A program made the translations under genes and the position numbers. 18,368 nt of DNA from NCBI GenBank assembly GCA_019689695.1, contig JADGHA010000021.1:1-18368 (forward strand), in the 5' to 3' direction. Below the pieces are notes generated by a model that saw only the letters and a list, made by a program, of their open reading frames with translations, was not told the origin of the DNA and made no database searches. Below are positions 14,239 through 18,368 of the stretch, piece by piece. This DNA is from Micromonosporaceae bacterium (GTDB lineage: Bacteria > Actinomycetota > Actinomycetes > Mycobacteriales > Micromonosporaceae). Within the stretch, counting starts at the first letter, position 1; each line of letters opens with the position of its first letter.

Positions 14239-14537
14239 CTCTCGGTACGCCCGGGCGGAAAGCGGGACGAACACCGCGGTCAGCAGCACCGGCCACCGCG
14301 CCGCCAGCAGCGGGCCGTGCTGCGCGGCCCAGGAGCCGCCGCCCCAGCCCGGGTTGCCGAACAGTTCGCGGGCGGCCGAGGCGGTCGCGGACAGCGGGTT
14401 CCGCCGTGTCAGCGCCACCTCACTGCGAGACCGCAGCCGAGCAGGACGCCCAGGCCGGCCGCGGCGTTCACCATGTCCGCGGCGGCCCGGCCGATCAGCA
14501 CCGCGGACGAGGCCATCGACATAAGCCGGAACCGGCC
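14224..14537 (-). pseudogene. ABC-2 type (DrrB-like) permease remnant with internal deletion
   Basis: Two pieces in different frames read as parts of one ABC-2 permease. The upstream piece (14537-14409) gives FRLMSMASSAVLIGRAAADM followed by a hydrophobic segment LGVLLGCGLAVRWR and a stop. The downstream piece (about 14405-14224) gives NPLSATASAARELFGNPGWG, then WPVLLTAVFVPLSARAYREL, the usual C-terminal end of such permeases. In intact relatives about 90-100 residues with three further membrane segments separate these motifs; here they are adjacent and out of frame. The N-terminal third is also missing. A GTG at 14418 could start a 64-residue peptide, but no ribosome binding site supports it. 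No partner ATPase is present. Confidence 0.72.
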
Positions 14538-14550
14538 GGCAGCCCCGGTC

Positions 14551-15354
14551 TCAGGACCCGCGCTCGGCGGGTTCCAGCTCCGCCTCCAGCTTCTCGCGGG
14601 GGACGGTGAGGGCGGTGACGCCCCTGCGGCGCAGCCGAGGCAGCGCAAACGCGCCCAACACGGCACCGCCCAGCACGCCGACCACGAGGACCGAGACGAC
14701 CACCGCCAGCGTGCTACCCCCGCCCGAGTCCGAGCCCTCGTCCGCGGCGGGCTCCGCCGCGTCCTCGACCGCCGCGCCACCGCCGTGCGCGCTGTGGCCC
14801 TGGCCGGTCGCGGCGCTGGGCGGGTCCAGCTCCACCGTTGCCTCAGATCGGGTGACCGTACCGTCGGAGTAGGTCTGCACCAGCCCCAGGACGATCCGGT
14901 CGGTGGCCGGCATGGGGCCCGCCTCGACCTCCAGCACGGACGACTTGCCGGGCTTGAGCGCCCGCCCGGGCATCGTGGTCCAGGTGATCGCGGTGACCAC
15001 CCGGTCGACCTGTGTGCCGTGCACCCCCTGGATCGGGCGGTCCAGCTGCTTCTCGGTGAGGGCCGGTGCCCAGTCCGGCGCGGAGAGCGGGTAGACCTCC
15101 GCGATCGGGGTCTCCTGCGGCAGCAGCACCTGCACCTTCGTGGTGCTCGCGGTGCGGCTGCTGGTGGTGACCGTGAAGGCCAGCCGAGCCGGCGCACCCT
15201 GCACAGGTTTGGCCCGCGTCACTGAACTGGAATCGGTTACGGTGAGCTGGGTCGGCGTCACCGTGATGTCGGCGGACGCGGGCGCGGCCCATGCGATCGC
15301 ACCGGCGATCGCGGCCCCGCACGCGGCCGACACGATCCGGGTAGCGGTCCGCAT
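14551..15354 (-). CDS. YcnI-like DUF1775 protein, membrane-anchored
   Basis: A 267-residue exported protein. Residues 1-28 are a signal peptide (MRTATRIVSAACGAA, cleavage near ASA). The DUF1775 domain (about 29-175) shows ASTTKVQVLLPQETPIAEVYPLSAPDW, AITWTTMPGRALKPG with the conserved Trp, and VLGLVQTYSDG. After an acidic, Gly/Ser-rich linker with HSAHGGG there is one membrane span (about 222-244) and a short basic cytoplasmic tail. Bacillus YcnI binds Cu(II) using the His at the mature N-terminus; here the mature start reads ADITVTP, with Asp in that place, so copper binding is doubtful. Neither ycnJ/copCD nor SCO1 genes are adjacent. ATG 15354 has no clear ribosome binding site. The gene is divergent from the LURP-one-like gene over 100 bases. 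Confidence 0.85.
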   Translation of the reverse strand: MRTATRIVSAACGAAIAGAIAWAAPASADITVTPTQLTVTDSSSVTRAKPVQGAPARLAFTVTTSSRTASTTKVQVLLPQETPIAEVYPLSAPDWAPALTEKQLDRPIQGVHGTQVDRVVTAITWTTMPGRALKPGKSSVLEVEAGPMPATDRIVLGLVQTYSDGTVTRSEATVELDPPSAATGQGHSAHGGGAAVEDAAEPAADEGSDSGGGSTLAVVVSVLVVGVLGGAVLGAFALPRLRRRGVTALTVPREKLEAELEPAERGS

Positions 15355-15454
15355 GACGAGTAGTTCGGATTCCGCCCGGGAAAAGTTCAACGCCCGGACG
15401 ATCGTGTGGCACACTCCCGCGGCAGACATCTTTCCTGTCGAAACGGATGACGAT

Positions 15455-16033
15455 ATGGATCTCCAGCGGATACAGGCCGAGACGCGGCTGATCGTCCGGC
15501 AGCGGGTGCGGCTGATGGTCAACCAGTACGAGGTGCACGCGGCGCAGCCGGACGGTTCGGAAGGTCCGCTGCTGGCGTTCGCCCAGCAGAAGCGGATGGC
15601 CCTCAAGGAGCAGGTCACCCTCTACGCCGACGACACCAAGCAGCAGCCGGTGCTCGGGTTCAAGGCCCGCCAGGTCCTCGACCTGGGCGCGACCTACGAC
15701 GTGACGGACGCCAACGGGACGCCGATCGGGCTGTTCCGCAAGGACTTCGCCAAGTCACTGCTGCGCTCCACCTGGATCCTGGAGCAGCCCGGGCTGGGCG
15801 CGGTCACCGGTCAGGAGCGCAGCATGCTGGTGGCCATCCTGCGCCGGTTCGTCGACTCGCTGTCCTGGCTGCCGTACCACTTCGACTTCGTCCTCGACGG
15901 CCGGCCGGCGTTCTCCGTGGTGAAGAAGTGGGGGCTGCGCGACCGCTACGTGGTCGACGTGCACGACCCGCGGATGGACCGGCGGCTGGTCATCGCCATG
16001 GCGGTGGCGCTGGACGCGCTGCAGGCGCGCTGA
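15455..16033 (+). CDS. LURP-one-related (Tubby-like fold) protein
   Basis: A 192-residue soluble protein. It begins MDLQRIQAETRLIVRQRVRLMVNQYEV and continues LLAFAQQKRMALKEQVTLYAD, VLGFKARQVLDLGATYDVTD, PIGLFRKDFAKSLLRSTWIL, a central loop with LPYHFDFVLDG, FSVVKKWGLRDRYVVDV, and ends in a hydrophobic C-terminal helix LVIAMAVALDALQ. This order is that of LURP-one-related/YxjI proteins, which have a twelve-stranded Tubby-like barrel around a buried C-terminal helix. The function in bacteria is unknown; scramblase-like or membrane-associated roles are guesses. ATG 15455 is chosen by homology; upstream in-frame sequence is not family-like. A weak GGATGA lies ahead. The GNAT gene follows after 54 bases on the same strand. 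Confidence 0.85.
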   Translation: MDLQRIQAETRLIVRQRVRLMVNQYEVHAAQPDGSEGPLLAFAQQKRMALKEQVTLYADDTKQQPVLGFKARQVLDLGATYDVTDANGTPIGLFRKDFAKSLLRSTWILEQPGLGAVTGQERSMLVAILRRFVDSLSWLPYHFDFVLDGRPAFSVVKKWGLRDRYVVDVHDPRMDRRLVIAMAVALDALQAR

Positions 16034-16087
16034 CCCGCGGCCGCCGCGGTATGTTCAGGCAGGCCCGTCACGGACGATGATGGGCCC

Positions 16088-16960
16088 ATGACCGAGCTCG
16101 CCGCGGCGGACCTCGCCGAAGCCGCAACGCACGCCGCCGGCCGGGCCGCCCACCGCGCCGGAGTACGCGTGCGCGACCTGCGCGACCTGGCCGAGCTGCA
16201 GCTGGCGACGGCGGTGTTCGGCGAGGTCTGGCCGTCCGGCCCGGGCGGCGCGCCGTGCACGCTGGACATGTTGCGGGCGTTGACCAAGGCCGGCAACTAC
16301 GTCAGCGGGGCGTTCCGGGCAGGCGAGCTGGTCGGCGCCTGCGTCGGGTTCTTCGGCCCGCCGGCCCAGGCCGCGATGCACAGCCACGTCGCCGCGGTCC
16401 TGCCGGGAGTGCGCAACCGCGACGTGGGGTTCGCGATCAAGCTGCACCAGCGGGCCTGGGCGCTGCGGCGTGGGGTGGCCCGGGTGTCCTGGACCTTCGA
16501 CCCGCTGGTCAGCCGCAACGCGTACTTCAACCTCGGCAAGCTGGCCGGCGACGCGGTCGAGTACCTGCCGAACTTCTACGGCGAGATGGACGACGCGGTC
16601 AACGCCGGCGACGAGTCCGACCGGCTGGTGGTCGACTGGGACCTGCGGTCCGCGCGGGTGGTCCGGGCGACGGAGGGCGCACCGCCCGCCCCGGCGGCCT
16701 CGCCGGAAGCCCTGCTGGCAGGTGGGGCCGCCGTCGGGCTCTCGCCGGACCAGCGGGACCGGCCGGTGGTCGGCACGCCGGCCGGCCCCGTGGTGCTGGT
16801 CGGCATCCCGCGGGACATCGAGTCGCTGCGCCGGTCCGACATGGACACCGCGCGGGCGTGGCGGTTCGCGCTGCGCCAGGTCCTGGGCGGACTGCTGGCC
16901 GAAGGCGCGCGGGTCACCGGCTACCTGAGATCCGGCTGGTACGTGGTCAGGACCGCATAG
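16088..16960 (+). CDS. Predicted GNAT-superfamily acetyltransferase (COG3375-like)
   Basis: A 290-residue soluble protein with a GNAT fold. An N-terminal helix is followed by VRVRDLRDLAELQLATAVFGEVW (about 26-48), YVSGAFRAGELVGACVGFFG, SHVAAVLPGVRNRDVGFAIKLHQRAWAL (about 100-127), where RNRDVG takes the place of the acetyl-CoA pyrophosphate loop, then VSWTFDPLVSRNAYFNLGKLAG and EYLPNFYGEMDDAVNAGDESDRLVVDWDL. That last pair of motifs is specific to the COG3375 group. The C-terminal 100 residues extend beyond the core. The substrate is unknown. No Shine-Dalgarno sequence precedes the ATG; GATGAT lies six bases upstream and could serve as a -10 element of a leaderless transcript. Confidence 0.87.
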   Translation: MTELAAADLAEAATHAAGRAAHRAGVRVRDLRDLAELQLATAVFGEVWPSGPGGAPCTLDMLRALTKAGNYVSGAFRAGELVGACVGFFGPPAQAAMHSHVAAVLPGVRNRDVGFAIKLHQRAWALRRGVARVSWTFDPLVSRNAYFNLGKLAGDAVEYLPNFYGEMDDAVNAGDESDRLVVDWDLRSARVVRATEGAPPAPAASPEALLAGGAAVGLSPDQRDRPVVGTPAGPVVLVGIPRDIESLRRSDMDTARAWRFALRQVLGGLLAEGARVTGYLRSGWYVVRTA

Positions 16961-16963
16961 CCC

Positions 16964-16984
16964 GTCCGGCTCGGCTACCCGGAC
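16964..16984. terminator. Hairpin at the convergent GNAT / zinc-finger gene junction
   Basis: GTCCGG (16964-16969) and CCGGAC (16979-16984) form a 6-bp stem with a 9-base loop. It begins four bases after the GNAT stop codon and spans the stop of the opposing gene. It may stop transcription from both sides, although no T-run is seen. Confidence 0.35.
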
Positions 16985-17181
16985 AGCCCGGTCGCCCGCC
17001 GGAACCGGCGCCGCAGCCGGGCCAGCAGGCCGGGCAGCGCGGCCAGGCCGATCAGCTCGGTGCGGCACTCCTGGCAGGTGCGCAGGTGCGTGTCGAGCTC
17101 CCGCCGCTCATCCGCCGGCAGGGCACCGAGCACATAGGACGCTACCGAGATACGGTACGGGCACCGCGGCGGCCAGGTCAT
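16975..17181 (-). CDS. Small soluble zinc-finger (zf-HC2, anti-sigma-like) protein
   Basis: A 68-residue protein not preceded by any gap: its ATG overlaps the stop of the cytochrome gene in ATGA (17178-17181). It contains VASYVLGALPADERRELDTH and then HLRTCQEC, the Hx3Cx2C zinc motif of ZAS/zf-HC2 anti-sigma factors (His33, Cys37, Cys40), with Cys8 as the likely fourth ligand. GLAALPGLLARLRRRFRR follows and the protein ends after the basic stretch. There is no membrane segment or sensor domain, and no sigma factor gene adjoins. It could be a soluble anti-sigma factor, a domain cut from a longer one, or a redox-sensitive zinc protein. Coupled translation ties it to the cytochrome. Confidence 0.8.
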   Translation of the reverse strand: MTWPPRCPYRISVASYVLGALPADERRELDTHLRTCQECRTELIGLAALPGLLARLRRRFRRATGLSG

Positions 17182-17870
17182 CGGCGTTGCTCGTCTGGCC
17201 CGTGCCGGTCCAGCCAGCCCGGCCACAGCCGGCGGGCGACCCGGGCCGGCAGCCGGCCGCCGAGGTGCATCGCCCGCCACGCCCCGCGGTACCCGGGCAG
17301 CACGCCGGAGGCGACCAGGATGTGGCCGAGCAGAACGGGCGTGACCGCGTACGTGGCCCACTTGTGCAGCCGGTTCAGCCAGACGAAGGCCGGCCCGCCG
17401 ACCACCTGCGTCAGGCCCACCCCGGTGCCGACGAGCACCACCAGCAGCACCAGCACGGCCAGGTTCAGGATGCGCTGGCCGGGGTCGAAGTGCCCCTCGT
17501 GCCGCGGGAAGCGGCCGGTGAGCAGGGCCAGCGGCCAGCGGGCGAACCAGCCCAGGTCGGACCGGCGGAACCGCACCGAGTCGGTGAGCAGCGTGGCCAC
17601 CGCCCGCCAGCCCAGGACCGCGCCCAGCACACCGAGCGCGAGCAGGCCCCAGCCGGCGTACTCGTGGATGGTGGTGTCGGCGGCGCCGGTCAGCCGGGCC
17701 AGCGGGCTGGGCTGGCCCTCGCGGCCGGCGGTGAGCCACCAGCCGGTCGCGAGGAGCACCAGGACGAGCACGTAGACGCCGGCGTGGTACCACCGGGTGC
17801 GCCGGTTGTTGCGTTCGACGACGGCCGGTTCGGTCCGCGTCGGCGTCGCGGCCTCGGTGTCAGTAGCCAT
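17178..17870 (-). CDS. Cytochrome b561-like diheme membrane protein
   Basis: A 230-residue membrane protein. After a hydrophilic N-terminus (about 1-25) come four to five membrane segments: RWYHAGVYVLVLVLLATGWW, IHEYAGWGLLALGVLGAVLG, a middle segment following the DPGQR loop (ILNLAVLVLLVVLVGTGVGL) and a fourth, WATYAVTPVLLGHILVASGV. Histidines in WYH, IHEY, LHKW and LGHI lie in or near these segments at positions expected for heme b ligands of the cytochrome b561 / formate dehydrogenase gamma type. It would pass electrons between quinone and a periplasmic partner. ATG 17870 overlaps the end of the lipoprotein gene by 11 bases, and the stop overlaps the zinc-finger gene, so the three form one operon. 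No catalytic partner subunit is adjacent. Confidence 0.87.
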   Translation of the reverse strand: MATDTEAATPTRTEPAVVERNNRRTRWYHAGVYVLVLVLLATGWWLTAGREGQPSPLARLTGAADTTIHEYAGWGLLALGVLGAVLGWRAVATLLTDSVRFRRSDLGWFARWPLALLTGRFPRHEGHFDPGQRILNLAVLVLLVVLVGTGVGLTQVVGGPAFVWLNRLHKWATYAVTPVLLGHILVASGVLPGYRGAWRAMHLGGRLPARVARRLWPGWLDRHGPDEQRR

Positions 17871-18318
17871 AGCCGCCCATGTCGTTCGCGGTGGGTGAGG
17901 TCGAAGCCGGAGCGCCGCCACCGCCGGTCACCATCACCGTCGCCTCCGCCTCGGCACCGGCCGCGGAGTGGTTGGCGTTGCGCAGCGAGGCGTGGATGAC
18001 GTGCTGGCCGGGGCCGAGCTTGCCGGAGTCCACCGTCACGTTGTCGGCCTCCACGACCTGGTAGTCGTTGGCGTTGTCGTCGAACCACACGTGGATGTGG
18101 TGCTTGCCCGACTCGGTGGTGCCCAGCGGCACGCTCGACTCCACCTTCACCGTGAACGGGGTGGTCACCGTGGTTCCGTCGGCCGGCTCGACGATCTGCA
18201 GGGTGAGCCCGCCACCGCCGGAGCCGCCCCCGTTGGAGCCGCCGGAGTCGTCGGAGCCGCCGCAGCCGGCGGCGAACAGGACAATTGCGGACAGGACAGC
18301 GAGGATTCTCGTACGCAT
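17860..18318 (-). CDS. Lipoprotein with DUF4399-like His-rich domain
   Basis: A 152-residue exported lipoprotein. MRTRILAVLSAIVLFAAGC is a signal peptide ending in a lipobox with Cys19. A Gly/Ser/Asp linker (about 20-36) leads to a beta-rich domain: LTLQIVEPADGTTVTTPFTV, GKHHIHVWFDDNAND (about 72-86), and GPGQHVIHASLRNANHSAAG. The paired His-containing strands resemble DUF4399-like domains, and His73, His74, His76, His106, His109 and His116 could bind a metal. The C-terminus is Ser/Thr/Pro-rich and ends GGYGY. It is the first gene of the overlapping unit with the cytochrome and zinc-finger proteins. A metal-binding or redox-accessory role is inferred from the context. No ribosome binding site is obvious before ATG 18318, and the remaining 50 bases to the window edge show nothing else. 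Confidence 0.83.
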   Translation of the reverse strand: MRTRILAVLSAIVLFAAGCGGSDDSGGSNGGGSGGGGLTLQIVEPADGTTVTTPFTVKVESSVPLGTTESGKHHIHVWFDDNANDYQVVEADNVTVDSGKLGPGQHVIHASLRNANHSAAGAEAEATVMVTGGGGAPASTSPTANDMGGYGY

Positions 18319-18368
18319 ACCGGTTCTACGGCGGACGTCGGCGGCGGGATTGCGGGTTAGCCGGGTGG

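Noticed and set aside
15355..15454. TTGAAC as a -35 element for the YcnI-like gene
   Set aside because: At 18 bases the matching -10 would be GAACTA, which lacks the final T, so no convincing promoter can be placed in this divergent gap.

Overview
The window is GC-rich, densely coded actinobacterial DNA. Gene content (a DivIVA-type coiled-coil protein, an LCP cell-wall ligase, a c-di-AMP riboswitch in front of a cell-wall hydrolase, a likely SoxR box in front of a quinone oxidoreductase) together with apparently leaderless starts points to Actinomycetia. Micromonosporaceae-like organisms are my best guess, but that is an inference from gene style, not a measured assignment. Everything looks chromosomal; I see no phage, IS element, CRISPR, tRNA or rRNA.

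Layout. 1-1786 (minus): the start of an MBL-fold hydrolase that runs off the left edge, then a long DivIVA-domain coiled-coil protein. 1916-3572 (plus): a near-perfect SoxR operator inside a promoter that begins transcription at or next to the start codon of a zinc-free quinone-reductase-like MDR enzyme, followed 12 nt later by an adenylate-kinase-like NMP kinase with a four-cysteine LID. 3619-4768 (plus): a c-di-AMP (ydaO/yuaA) riboswitch controlling a secreted coiled-coil protein with an M15-like C-terminal domain. 4783-6445 (minus): an LCP-family ligase and a CoA-binding protein. 6597-7334 (plus): a decapitated DUF4331 remnant and a small His-rich conserved protein with an excellent ribosome binding site. 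7436-9834 (plus): a 23-bp tandem repeat, then an FdhF/YdeP-type molybdopterin oxidoreductase and a doubtful overlapping micro-ORF. 9838-11805 (minus): an APC-superfamily permease with a soluble C-terminal domain. 11872-14238: a DUF4177-like small protein, and two divergent MDR oxidoreductases. 14224-15354 (minus): an ABC-2 permease wreck and a YcnI-like (DUF1775) membrane-anchored protein. 15455-16960 (plus): a LURP-one-like protein and a GNAT-family protein. 16975-18318 (minus): an overlapping three-gene unit of lipoprotein, cytochrome b561-like membrane protein and a soluble zinc-finger (zf-HC2) protein.

How the parts relate. Two regulatory inputs are readable directly from the DNA: redox cycling (SoxR box) and c-di-AMP/cell-wall status (riboswitch beside a hydrolase and near an LCP ligase). 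Redox enzymes recur (three MDR proteins, a molybdoenzyme, a b-type cytochrome), but nothing in the sequence ties them into one pathway. The items most worth a second look are the SoxR-type leaderless promoter, the complementarity between a riboswitch loop and the hydrolase Shine-Dalgarno sequence, the CTTAAG-containing tandem repeat ahead of the molybdoenzyme, the YcnI-like protein lacking the copper-ligand histidine, and the lipoprotein/cytochrome/zinc-finger operon.
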